A stretch of DNA of 42,547 bases from Oribacterium sinus (GTDB lineage Bacteria; Bacillota; Clostridia; Lachnospirales; Lachnospiraceae): positions 1-42,547 of the forward strand of contig NZ_JACHHH010000015.1 of the NCBI RefSeq assembly GCF_014202695.1, written 5' to 3'. Each line of letters begins with the position of its first letter. Positions within the stretch are counted from its first letter, which is position 1. The notes below the pieces were generated by a model. That model was not told the origin of the DNA and ran no database searches. It saw nothing but the letters and a program-made list of their open reading frames with translations. A program made the position numbers and the translations under genes. Below, in pieces: positions 1 through 8,347 of the stretch.

Positions 1-203
1 GGCAGAAATGAAATTTCAAACTGCCTGATTTTAGGGATTTTTTAAAGCTAGGTAGAATTTACCTCTGCACTGGAATTTACTTTTTCAATTTAGCATTTAT
101 ACATTTTGTCTTTAAATGAAATTATCTATTTTTAGGGACTTTTGAAGCTATTCGTCAAGCTATCTTTGCATCTTGTCGAACTCTCTATTCATCAGCTTGT
201 CTC

Positions 204-2423
204 TTAATCTTCCTTCAACTGGAATTTTTCCATAAGCTCATTTAAGGTATGAGCCTGTCCGGTTAACTCTTCGGAAGCCGCGGCACTTTCCTCCGCTGTT
301 GCGGAGTTATTTTGTACCACGGAAGAAATCTGGTCGATTCCCACACTTACCTGCTTTACGCCCTTGGCTTGTTCATCCGATGCCAGAGAAATGTTGCTGA
401 TCATACTGTTAATCTTCTTACTTTGTTCAGAAACCACCACTAAAGACTGGGCCGTTTCCTCGGAAAGCTTTGCTCCCTTACCGATGGCATCAATAGCCTC
501 TTCGATTAAGCTGCTGGTATTCTGGGCAGCCTTGGCAGACTTTTGAGCCAGGTTTCCTACCTCATCCGCCACAACGGCAAAGCCCTTTCCTGCCGCTCCG
601 GCACGGGCTGCTTCGATGGATGCATTTAGGGAGAGGATATTGGTTTGGAAAGCAATATCGTCAATGGTCTTGATGATCTTATTGATTTCCTGAGATTTCT
701 CCGTAATATCCTGCATGGCTCTGGACATCTCATCCATCTTATTGGTGCTGACATTTACAGCCTTCTCCGCATCATTGCTTAATTTTGCCACTTCCTCGGT
801 AATCTTTACCGTACTGTCAATCTTGTGGGAAATATCATCCATGGTAGCGGAGAGCTCTTCAATGGAAGAAGCCTGTTCCGTTGCCCCTTCGGAAAGAGAC
901 TGAGCGGCATTGCTGACCTGATCCGCTCCTTCCTGTACCTGCTCTGCGGAATTTCTGATTTCCTTCATGGTATTGGACAGGTCTCCCCGAATCTCTCTAA
1001 GAGACTGTAGGAGAGGTGCATAGGCACCGGCATAATACTCCTGATCCTCCATATCCACCCGATAATTTCCTTTGGACAGCTCACTGAGTTTATCCTGCAA
1101 ATCGGAAATAATGCCCCGGATTCTCTGCATGATTTCTCTCATGCTTTCTGCCAGCTCTCCGATTTCGTCTTTCTTATTGTACTGAATGTCTACATCGAAA
1201 TTTCCCTTGGCCACTTCCACTCCGGAAGAAGAAATTTTCTTTAAAGGAGCCAATGAGGTACGAATCAGGAAATGGGTAAGGCAAACTAAAATCAATACCC
1301 CCAATAAATTGGTCAACACAGCAGTCTTTACCAAAGTCATCAGAGTAGCATTATATTCTGCTTCAGAAAGGCTGACACTTACCCACCAGTCTGTATCTCC
1401 TACTTCTAGCGGAGCAAGAAAGCGCTTTACCTTACCATTATCCAAGCTATCAGTAACCACATTAAATGATTTTCCCTCTGCCTTCATGCTTTCCAGAGTA
1501 TTGTATGCATCCTCCGGCAATGTATCCTTTACGGGTTTTGCAACGGCGTCCGCATCCATAGAATAAGCAACATTGCCATCATGATCGGTTAACTCAACTG
1601 CCAAAGATGGAAAACGTTCGTCCGATTGCTGCAGAAGTTCGAAAACATCCATTTTCATATCCACAAGAACATAGCCCTTAAATTCCTCTTTAATAACAAT
1701 AGGAACCATTATGGAAAAAACCCAATCCTTGGTATAGGCATCCTGATAAATGCTGCTAACGCTAAGCTTTTGTGTTTCTTTTAAATGCTTAAAATCCTCT
1801 TCTTCCTGATAGCCTGCGGAATAGGTCTGCACAGTACGAGTCTTGGCATTTTCCTTGCTAAGATAGAGGGAATAGTCATCCACGCCGGGAATAAAGGCAC
1901 CCTTGTCAAAATAGACTCCTACGCCAAATATACTGTCATCACTGTTGACCGCCGCGTAAAGAGAGTCCAACATAGCAGACTCCGCATTATATAGATTTGC
2001 CGGAATGGCAACATTTCTTACCCGAGACTGGAAAGTAGTTGGTCCCATCACCTTGGTGGCAACGGCATTTCCATTCCCATCCACAATATTCCAGATATTG
2101 GCGGGCACAGCCCCCACCTCTTCCTGCGTCTCATAAGCCGACATAATGCCTTCTCTAATGGTTTCCGCAACTACCTGATTTTGATAGAGAATATTTTCAA
2201 TATCATTGATAGCCATGTGGGTTTTATCTACCATATTGCTGTCAACGGTCTTTTCCATACTGCTCTTACTAATATTAATTAGAATAGAACCTGTCCCGAT
2301 AAGTGCAATCGCTGAGCAAAGTCCGATTAAAATCGACATTTTGCTGCTTAAACGCAAGCTTTGGAACAAGCCTCCCTTCTTCGCTTTCGGCTCTTTTTTC
2401 TTTTGTTCCACTCCTTTTTTCAT
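204..2423 (-). CDS. Methyl-accepting chemotaxis protein with periplasmic-type Cache sensor
   Basis: This is a transmembrane chemoreceptor that would pass an extracellular ligand signal to the CheA/CheW kinase complex. The 739-residue protein has TM1 at about residues 28-50 and an extracellular region of about 310 residues resembling a double Cache sensor. TM2 lies near 366-388, followed by a HAMP domain, a second HAMP-like coiled segment, and a C-terminal signalling domain at about 490-735. The conserved hairpin tip is clear ([20 protein letters not shown] followed by ARAG and [11 protein letters not shown]). The start is supported by an AAGGAG box about 8 bases upstream. It is a single gene and no other chemotaxis genes lie nearby. 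The ligand cannot be predicted from sequence. The family assignment is essentially certain; the Cache subtype is an inference. Confidence 0.95.
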   Translation of the reverse strand: MKKGVEQKKKEPKAKKGGLFQSLRLSSKMSILIGLCSAIALIGTGSILINISKSSMEKTVDSNMVDKTHMAINDIENILYQNQVVAETIREGIMSAYETQEEVGAVPANIWNIVDGNGNAVATKVMGPTTFQSRVRNVAIPANLYNAESAMLDSLYAAVNSDDSIFGVGVYFDKGAFIPGVDDYSLYLSKENAKTRTVQTYSAGYQEEEDFKHLKETQKLSVSSIYQDAYTKDWVFSIMVPIVIKEEFKGYVLVDMKMDVFELLQQSDERFPSLAVELTDHDGNVAYSMDADAVAKPVKDTLPEDAYNTLESMKAEGKSFNVVTDSLDNGKVKRFLAPLEVGDTDWWVSVSLSEAEYNATLMTLVKTAVLTNLLGVLILVCLTHFLIRTSLAPLKKISSSGVEVAKGNFDVDIQYNKKDEIGELAESMREIMQRIRGIISDLQDKLSELSKGNYRVDMEDQEYYAGAYAPLLQSLREIRGDLSNTMKEIRNSAEQVQEGADQVSNAAQSLSEGATEQASSIEELSATMDDISHKIDSTVKITEEVAKLSNDAEKAVNVSTNKMDEMSRAMQDITEKSQEINKIIKTIDDIAFQTNILSLNASIEAARAGAAGKGFAVVADEVGNLAQKSAKAAQNTSSLIEEAIDAIGKGAKLSEETAQSLVVVSEQSKKINSMISNISLASDEQAKGVKQVSVGIDQISSVVQNNSATAEESAAASEELTGQAHTLNELMEKFQLKED

Positions 2424-2611
2424 TTTCTCTTCTCCTTAAGTGCTAAAACACAGCTGTTCATCTGCTGACTCCTAAGTTTTTCGTCCCAAGCAAAGAAAAG
2501 AATAAGAAGTATAGAAAATTCTTATGCGTTTGACTTGATATATAAATTAAATTTTATAGCGATATGCCCAATAGAACCTATCCATTCCTGTTTTTTACTC
2601 TTTAAAAAATA

Positions 2612-2667
2612 CAAAAAAGCGGTGGAAGAAAGTCTCCGGTTTTTATCCCGTTTTTCTTTCACCGCTT
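2612..2667 (-). terminator. Intrinsic terminator of the repeat-rich surface protein gene
   Basis: An 8-bp outer stem (AAGCGGTG at 2618-2625 with CACCGCTT at 2660-2667), extended by a partly paired inner region, is followed on the minus strand by a T-rich run. It lies about 50 bases after the stop codon of the minus-strand gene at 2716. Confidence 0.7.
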
Positions 2668-2715
2668 CTTTCTTATGCATTTTCTACAAACTATTTGCTA
2701 TCCACTTAGCGCTAC

Positions 2716-5106
2716 TTAAGATAGAGAAATGGTAGCTACTTCGTATCCTTCCGCTTCAATGCGAATCTCCTGCTCTTTATCCACATTGTCTGTAGGAATG
2801 GAGAATAAAAGTAAATCTTCTAATTCTTTCTCTCCTTTTGAGTCTCCGAAGCTAAACTTCTCTCCCATCTTCAACAAATCAGTACTGAAAGGTGCCATTT
2901 GTCCGTATGTTCTTCCTGCAACGGTCAGACTCTTGATACTCTTTAGGTATTTCTGAACAGCCTTTCTGTCTCCCTGGAAAGAAAGCTCGTAATATCCCTG
3001 AGCCTCTTTCTTCTCAAGCTTATCTACTACAGGTGCGGACTTTGCCTCAGCCTGTGTGTATTCAATCACAAGATTCTCATAGCCGTCTGCTTTCAATATA
3101 AGCTTATGAGCTCCTGCTTCTTTAGGATAATAATTTAAGTTTAAAGTGATACTTGTACCCTCAGTCGTGACAAAGAAGCTTGGTTCTCCTATTCTCACAA
3201 AGGCATCAAAATATTTTTCCTCAATTTTTTGATAGTGTACATCATCAACAACTACCTCGTTAAGGGCGCCGAGAAATTCTTTTTGACCCTTACTAAGGTT
3301 ATTAAATGCGAAAAGTTTTACGTTATACTCTCCTGCCTCCGTTCTGTCGAAGTCTTTAGGGATAATCTTCTCCGGCTTCTTAAGATCTAGCTTTTCATCC
3401 TGAAGCTCTTCCTTTGTTGCATTAACATGAAGAGTTACCGGATTATAGCCATCTGCCTGAATTTCAACAGTGTTCTCTCCCTCATGGAAGGACTTTTTGT
3501 TAAAGTTAAGAGCATTGAGATATCCTCTCACCTTTTCTTTTCCCCTAAGGTCATGCCAATATGTATTTGCTTCTTTACTTAAATCCGCTTTAGCATCTCC
3601 CACTGCATATTCAGTCTGATTTACCGTAACCTTATTAATGCTAAGCAGTAACTCTTGAAGCTCATTGATCTGATTTCCTTCATCAAAGGATAAAACAAAG
3701 CAGTTTTTAGCTGCATCATAAGATAAGGTATGTGTTCCCGGCCAGTTCTTTAAATTATTTTCTGGCTGAGATGGGGTCTCAGGAGTTTCTGGCTGAGTCG
3801 GATTCTCGGGCTGGGCCGGGCTTACCGGAGTCTCCGGCTGAATCGGATTCTCGGGCTGGGCCGGGCTTACCGGAGTCTCAGGCTGAGTCGGATTCTCAGG
3901 CTGGGCTGGAGTTACCGGATTTTCTGGCTGAGTCGGATTCTCTGGCTGGGCCGGGCTTACCGGCGTCTCAGGCTGAGTCGGATTCTCTGGCTGGGCCGGA
4001 GTTACCGGATTTTCTGGCTGAGTCGGATTCTCTGGCTGGGCCGGGCTTACCGGAGTTTCTGGCTGGGCCGGAGTTACCGGAGTCTCAGGCTGAGTCGGAT
4101 TCTCAGGCTGTGCAGGGGTTACCGGAGTTTCAGGCTGTACCGGAGTTACAGGAGTTTCCGGCTGTGTCGGGTTCTCAGGCTGTGCCGGTGTCACCGGAGT
4201 TTCAGGCTGAGTCGGGTTCTCGGGTTGTGCCGGTGTCACCGGAGTTTCAGGCTGAGTCGGGTTCTCGGGCTGGGCCGGAGTTACCGGAGTTTCAGGCTGA
4301 GTCGGTGTCTCGGGCTGGGCCGGGATTACCGGAGTTGCAGGCTGTGTTCCGGGTGTTTCTGTATCTGTAGATGCTCCTGTTCCCTCTGTAGAGGGAGTAG
4401 GAGTTCCAGCGGCACTTCCTCCGGTTGCTGTTCCTGTAGCGGCTCCGGCTGTTGCAGTTCCTGCTCCTCCTGTGGTAGATGCAGTTGCTCCTCCTCCGGT
4501 GGATCCGCCACCTCCACCTCCTCCGAAGCTTCCGCCTCCGGGTGCTGCAATAGCTCTACTTGCCCCAAGAACCTGTCCGGGAAGAGCACGGCTTGCTCCT
4601 GCTACCTGCTGGGAGGACGCTGCAGAGGGAAGTCCCTTGCCTGCCTCATAGACGGCATCTCCATTTTCGCCATGAAGCCACTGTCCACTCTGATTTACAT
4701 AGTAGCCGTCCGGAGTTCTTCCATTTACCACCAGCACTCCGTAATTGTTGTCATCGGTAGGCATCAGATAATAGCAATAGCCGTCAATCCACTGCCATCC
4801 GGTTAATAATCTTCCCTGCTGTGCCCCAGATTCTGTACTGAGGAAATACCATTTTCCATCCAGCTGTAACCAACCGGTCTTTAACTGTCCGTTTTCCGGA
4901 TTCAGATAGTACCACTCCTGGTTATATACTACCCAGCCCTTTACAGACTGTCCTTCTGCATTCCGGAATACCCATGCATTGTTTTCTACCTGCCAGCTTC
5001 CCGAAGTATTGCTCTTACCTGTCTGGGCAAATGCAGAAAAGCTCGGTGCAAGCATCATTGCCATTACTGTGGCAATGACTGTCGTCTTCAAACCGCGTCT
5101 AACCAT
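2716..5106 (-). CDS. Secreted protein with cell-wall-binding repeats, Pro-rich repeat tract and DUF1533/HID-like domains
   Basis: This is a 796-residue exported surface protein. It has a signal peptide at residues 1-27 (ending near SAFA). Cell-wall-binding (choline-binding-like) repeats follow at about 35-155, with GWVVYNQEWYYLN, TGWLQLDGKWYFL and TGWQWIDGYCYYL. Next come a Gly/Ser/Thr-rich linker (about 185-255) and a Pro-rich tract built from a 15-residue unit of the type PETPVTPAQPENPTQ (about 255-450). The C-terminal 345 residues contain three or more repeats, each ending in a pattern like ADGYNPVTLHV, ADGYENLVIEY or EGYEVATISLS. These resemble DUF1533, the Shr-type hemoglobin-interacting domain. 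An adhesin or ligand-binding role attached to wall polymers is inferred. The HID link is by motif only, and haem binding is unproven. An AAAGGAA box lies about 10 bases before the start. Confidence 0.85.
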   Translation of the reverse strand: MVRRGLKTTVIATVMAMMLAPSFSAFAQTGKSNTSGSWQVENNAWVFRNAEGQSVKGWVVYNQEWYYLNPENGQLKTGWLQLDGKWYFLSTESGAQQGRLLTGWQWIDGYCYYLMPTDDNNYGVLVVNGRTPDGYYVNQSGQWLHGENGDAVYEAGKGLPSAASSQQVAGASRALPGQVLGASRAIAAPGGGSFGGGGGGGSTGGGATASTTGGAGTATAGAATGTATGGSAAGTPTPSTEGTGASTDTETPGTQPATPVIPAQPETPTQPETPVTPAQPENPTQPETPVTPAQPENPTQPETPVTPAQPENPTQPETPVTPVQPETPVTPAQPENPTQPETPVTPAQPETPVSPAQPENPTQPENPVTPAQPENPTQPETPVSPAQPENPTQPENPVTPAQPENPTQPETPVSPAQPENPIQPETPVSPAQPENPTQPETPETPSQPENNLKNWPGTHTLSYDAAKNCFVLSFDEGNQINELQELLLSINKVTVNQTEYAVGDAKADLSKEANTYWHDLRGKEKVRGYLNALNFNKKSFHEGENTVEIQADGYNPVTLHVNATKEELQDEKLDLKKPEKIIPKDFDRTEAGEYNVKLFAFNNLSKGQKEFLGALNEVVVDDVHYQKIEEKYFDAFVRIGEPSFFVTTEGTSITLNLNYYPKEAGAHKLILKADGYENLVIEYTQAEAKSAPVVDKLEKKEAQGYYELSFQGDRKAVQKYLKSIKSLTVAGRTYGQMAPFSTDLLKMGEKFSFGDSKGEKELEDLLLFSIPTDNVDKEQEIRIEAEGYEVATISLS
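3765..4335 (-). repeat. Coding minisatellite: Pro/Gln/Glu-rich 45-bp repeat tract
   Basis: This is a tandem array inside the surface protein gene, encoding variants of a 15-residue unit PETPVTPAQPENPTQ, with some shorter 9-residue units. Roughly a dozen units are present. Changes such as T to S, T to N and PTQ to PIQ distinguish copies, and many codons are identical between copies. The tract forms an extended wall-spanning stalk and is likely to vary in length by slippage or recombination. Confidence 0.85.
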
Positions 5107-5371
5107 TTCTTCTTAGTTCCTTTCAAAGTCAACTTGCTGTCCCTCTGTCTAAAATTCATTCTCTCCCTCAAATGAATATTGTGCGATTTTAGTAATATAT
5201 CATAAAAACTAAGCTAATTTTCTCTTAATACTATTGTAGTTTTTAATAATGCTATTTATAAATTAAATAGTTTGCTTGCTTTTCTTTAAGTTCGAGCTTT
5301 CTCAGTATCGGTTAGGACTGAAGACGGATTGTTTCCCATATCGCCCCCGGAATTTCTCCAAAAAAGCGCAC

Positions 5372-5573
5372 AAAAAAAGGACTGTAAAAATCAAAATAAA
5401 GAATTTTCGGCAATATAGGTCTGAATACGGGGTAGTCTGAGCCCGTCGGTACTTGCGAAAAACAAGTGAAACGAAGTTTTTCGCTTAGTATCCGCTACGA
5501 GGCGAAGCTAGCGAGAGCGTGCCCCAATTTCAGACCTATATTGCTTAGAAAATTTATTTTTACAGTCCTTTTC
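5372..5573. repeat. Long structured hairpin element, copy A
   Basis: About 200 bases with arms that pair over most of their length (AAAAGGACTGTAAAAAT... with ...TTTTTACAGTCCTTTT, and GCAATATAGGTCTGAA with TTCAGACCTATATTGC). The central core runs from GGGGTAGTCTGAGCCCG to GCGAAGCTAGCGAGAGCGTG and CCCC. Within the core, a further stem pairs GCGAAAAAC with GTTTTTCGC. It begins 18 bases after the stop of the GltD-like gene (minus strand), so it is part of that transcript's 3' end or a terminator. Copies B (7062-7188) and C (19313-19547) are related. Whether it acts as RNA or DNA is not known. Confidence 0.75.
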
Positions 5574-5590
5574 TGATTTTTACCCTTAAA

Positions 5591-6841
5591 CTAGGAAGCA
5601 CTTTCCGCGGCAGTTTTCGTCATCTCCTTCATATTCTTCTTTGCTTCACAGTAGGCTTCCATTTCCTCCGCTACAATCTTCGCTTGATGCACCGCTTCCA
5701 CTACGGTTTTGGCACCGGTTACCACGTCTCCGGAAGCAAAAGTTCCTTCCTTCGTCGTATGCCCCTTCTCATCCGTAAGCAGTAAGCCCAAGTTGTTGGT
5801 CTCCAAATCTGTAGTGTTGGAAACAATGTTGGCTCTGGGGTTCTGGCTGATGGCTACGATAATGCTGTCCGCCTTAAAGAAGACTTCTTCTTCCGGCTGT
5901 CCCTCTTCCTGCTTCTTCAGGATAATGCCCTCGTCCGTAATTTCCACCGGAGAGTGATGAAGCAGAAATTCTACGCCATCCTCCTCCGCCTCAGCGATTT
6001 CCTTCTTGCTGGCAGTCATATTTTCCATGCCCTTACGGTAAATGATGGTGGCTCTGGAGCCGCTTCTTTTTGCAGTTCTGGCAGCATCCATGGCCACATT
6101 TCCCGCACCGATGATAGCAACATTTTCTCCTAAATGATATGTCTCCGGAGACTTTAAGTAGTCAATGGCAAAATGCACATTTCCAAAGCTTTCTCCCTTG
6201 ATGCCCATGGTTCTCGGATTCCATACACCGGTACCGATGAAGGCTGCGGCATAACCGTCCTCAAAAAGCTTATCCAGAGAAAGCACCGGTCCGATCAGGA
6301 TGTTGGGACGAATCTTTACCCCCAGATCCAGCAAATGCTTTTCCAGGAGATCAATGATATATTTCGGAAGACGATACTCCGGAATGCCGTAACGAAGTAC
6401 ACCGCCGATTCTGTTTCGAGACTCGAAAATGGTTACCTTGTAGCCCTTTCTTTGCATCAGAAGAGCAATGGTAATTCCGGCAGGGCCACCACCGATTACC
6501 GCAATACGCTCCTTGTTCTCCGCACCCTTTTCAAAATGCAGTTCTTCCAGATATTTTAAAGAAATCTCCTCTTCCATCTTATAGAAGGGAATAGGAATCC
6601 CCTTCACTCCCCGAATACAATTTCCCTCACACTGCTTCTCATGTTCACAGACCAAAGCGCAGATGGCGGAAAGAGGGTTATTCTCGAAAAGAATTTCTCC
6701 CGCCTTCTTCAACTCTCCCTGCTTATACAACTCAATAACCTCCGGAATAGAGGTATTTACAGGACAATGCTTGGAGCATCGTGGATTCTTACATAACAAA
6801 CAACGATTGGCTTCTTCCATTAAAAATGTGTTCTGACTCAT
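5591..6841 (-). CDS. GltD-like NAD(P)H/FAD/Fe-S oxidoreductase
   Basis: The 416 residues match the glutamate synthase small-subunit (GltD/PreT/AegA-type) family. An N-terminal [4Fe-4S] cysteine region is present (CLLCKNPRCSKHCPV at about 14-28 and CALVCEHEKQCEGNC at about 61-75). An FAD Rossmann motif (VIGGGPAGITIAL, about 114) and an NAD(P)H motif (IIGAGNVAMDAARTAKRSGS, about 245) follow, with a C-terminal ASGDVVTGAKTVVEAV. It lacks the extra ferredoxin domains of E. coli AegA/YgfT. It is the last gene of the minus-strand purine-type operon, so it probably transfers electrons to or from the YgfK/SsnA system. It also resembles the middle third of YgfK. It is unlikely to be a true glutamate synthase subunit because no large subunit is nearby. 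RBS GGGAGGGAAG lies upstream. Confidence 0.85.
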   Translation of the reverse strand: MSQNTFLMEEANRCLLCKNPRCSKHCPVNTSIPEVIELYKQGELKKAGEILFENNPLSAICALVCEHEKQCEGNCIRGVKGIPIPFYKMEEEISLKYLEELHFEKGAENKERIAVIGGGPAGITIALLMQRKGYKVTIFESRNRIGGVLRYGIPEYRLPKYIIDLLEKHLLDLGVKIRPNILIGPVLSLDKLFEDGYAAAFIGTGVWNPRTMGIKGESFGNVHFAIDYLKSPETYHLGENVAIIGAGNVAMDAARTAKRSGSRATIIYRKGMENMTASKKEIAEAEEDGVEFLLHHSPVEITDEGIILKKQEEGQPEEEVFFKADSIIVAISQNPRANIVSNTTDLETNNLGLLLTDEKGHTTKEGTFASGDVVTGAKTVVEAVHQAKIVAEEMEAYCEAKKNMKEMTKTAAESAS

Positions 6842-7061
6842 CTTCCCTCCCTTAACCCTTACTCTAGCTTCTCGGTTTCATGGTTTACGCTAAACTCTCA
6901 CTTTACATACTTATCCTAAGTTCTTAGTCAAAAGGCTTAGTCCCATAATCTACTCAAAAGCCTTAGTCTAACTCTCTTTTTAGAAGAAAAATTCTACCAC
7001 AGTTTATTATCGACCATTGTTTATTTCTACATTCATAGTTCTAAAATTTTCATAATGAAAC

Positions 7062-7188
7062 AAAAAAGGAGCTGTAAAAATCAATTTAAATAAAATTTTT
7101 CGGCAATATTGGTCTAATACGGGGTAGTTTGAGTCCGCATTCAGACCTATATTGCTTAGAAAAATTTATTGATTTTTAACATCTCCCT
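7062..7188. repeat. Long structured hairpin element, copy B (core deleted)
   Basis: This is a shorter relative of copy A. The arms GCTGTAAAAATCAATTT...GCAATATTGGTCT and AGACCTATATTGC...AATTTATTGATTTTTAACA pair. The central part is reduced to CGGGGTAGTTTGAGTCCGCA, without the 80-base inner stem and the GAGGCGAAGCTAGCGAGAGCG strand. It starts 23 bases after the stop codon of carbamate kinase on the minus strand, and separates it from the GltD-like gene. Confidence 0.65.
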
Positions 7189-7211
7189 GACTTTCAGTTG
7201 AAAGCTTCTTC

Positions 7212-8150
7212 TTACTTCTTGGTAATCTTGGTTCCTGTCTTACCCTGTAATGCTTCTCTTGCCTTTTCCAAAAGGGTAATCATAGCTTCATTTCCCTTCT
7301 TAGCGGAAGCGAACTGGATAGCAGCCTGTACCTTTGGAAGCATGGATCCGGGAGCGAACTCGCCCTGGTCTGCATACTTCTGAGCCTCTTCTACGGAAAG
7401 GTCTGTTAACCACTCCTGATCCGGCTTACCGTAACGGATAGCAACCTTCTCTACAGCAGTCAAAATAATCAGCATATCTGCTTCCAAACTCTCTGCCAAA
7501 AGGGCTGCAGCGAAGTCCTTATCGATAACCGCAGCGGCTCCGGCAAGGTGCTTTCCTTCAGAAACCACGGGAATTCCGCCACCACCACAGCAGATTACCA
7601 GCTCTCCCGCATCGGACATAGCCTTAATTGCGGAAAGCTCTACAATCTCCTTTGGCTTTGGAGAAGCAACTACGCGACGATATCCACGTCCTGCATCTTC
7701 CTTAATATTCCAGCCTCTCTTCTGTGCCTCAGCCTCAGCCTCTTCCTTAGTCATAAAACGACCGATTGGCTTGGTAGGATTCTGGAAAGCAGGGTCATCC
7801 TTATCTACACGAACCTGAGTTACTACGGTTACTACTGGAGGTACCTTTCCTCCTCTGTTCAAGAATTCCTCTCTCAAGGCATTCTGGATATCATAACCGA
7901 TGTACGCCTGGCTCATGGCTACACATACGGAAAGAGGAGTCGGATCTTCCTTATGCTCGGAAGCAAACTCTCCCATAGCATTGTTGATAACACCAACCTG
8001 AGGACCGTTTCCGTGAACAACTACTACTTCATTTCCGTCTTCTACAAGATCAACGATAGCCTTTGCGGTGGTCTTTACGGCTACCATCTGCTCCGGCAAA
8101 TTATTTCCCAGGGCATTTCCCCCTAAGGCGATAACAATTTTCTTTCCCAT
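7212..8150 (-). CDS. arcC: Carbamate kinase
   Basis: Carbamate kinase converts carbamoyl phosphate plus ADP to ATP, ammonia and CO2 (312 residues, cytoplasmic, normal family length). Diagnostic segments are the N-terminal KKIVIALGGNALG, VVVVHGNGPQVGVINN, the YRRVVASPKPKEIVE region, VICCGGGGIPVV with DKDFAAALLAE, and the C-terminal FAPGSMLPKVQAAIQFA. It follows the YgeW carbamoyltransferase gene on the same strand with a gap of about 200 bases holding two palindromes. The position matches YqeA/ArcC-like kinases of ygeW-type islands, so it is probably the energy-conserving step of this pathway rather than part of an arginine deiminase operon. No arcA is present. GGAG lies 8 bases before the ATG. 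Confidence 0.95.
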   Translation of the reverse strand: MGKKIVIALGGNALGNNLPEQMVAVKTTAKAIVDLVEDGNEVVVVHGNGPQVGVINNAMGEFASEHKEDPTPLSVCVAMSQAYIGYDIQNALREEFLNRGGKVPPVVTVVTQVRVDKDDPAFQNPTKPIGRFMTKEEAEAEAQKRGWNIKEDAGRGYRRVVASPKPKEIVELSAIKAMSDAGELVICCGGGGIPVVSEGKHLAGAAAVIDKDFAAALLAESLEADMLIILTAVEKVAIRYGKPDQEWLTDLSVEEAQKYADQGEFAPGSMLPKVQAAIQFASAKKGNEAMITLLEKAREALQGKTGTKITKK

Positions 8151-8223
8151 ATTTTTTCTCCAATAAAAATTTTTACTCCTGAAACAGGAAAAATAGGCTT
8201 TTCAAATTCTTTTTAAGGGAAGA

Positions 8224-8252
8224 ATAGCGCCCCGAATAAATCGGGACGCTAT
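8224..8252. terminator. Hairpin after the ygeW-like gene
   Basis: A 12-bp stem with one mismatch (ATAGCGCCCCGA with TCGGGACGCTAT) and a 5-base loop. It lies about 95 bases after the ygeW stop in the minus-strand direction. The following T run is weak, so it may be a partial terminator or an mRNA stabiliser between ygeW and arcC. Confidence 0.5.
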
Positions 8253-8280
8253 ATCATTCTCCCTCTAAGCGTTTATTCTT

Positions 8281-8316
8281 AACGAGTATCGCACGCGTAG
8301 TGTGCGATATCTCGTT
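8281..8316. repeat. 36-bp near-perfect palindrome
   Basis: AACGAGTATCGCAC and GTGTGCGATATCTCGTT are inverted repeats around a short GCGTA centre, just past the ygeW stop codon. It has no downstream T tract and could be a stem-loop for RNA processing or a protein-binding dyad. Confidence 0.55.
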
Positions 8317-8347
8317 TTGCTTCAAAGGTTCTATCTGTCTGCATAAA

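Noticed and set aside
3765-4335. CRISPR array
   Set aside because: The regular repeats are coding, in frame and without unique spacers.
3732-4370. Long plus-strand open frame opposite the Pro-rich repeat tract
   Set aside because: It arises from the repeat composition of the real minus-strand gene; there is no RBS and the residues are a low-complexity mirror of the repeats.
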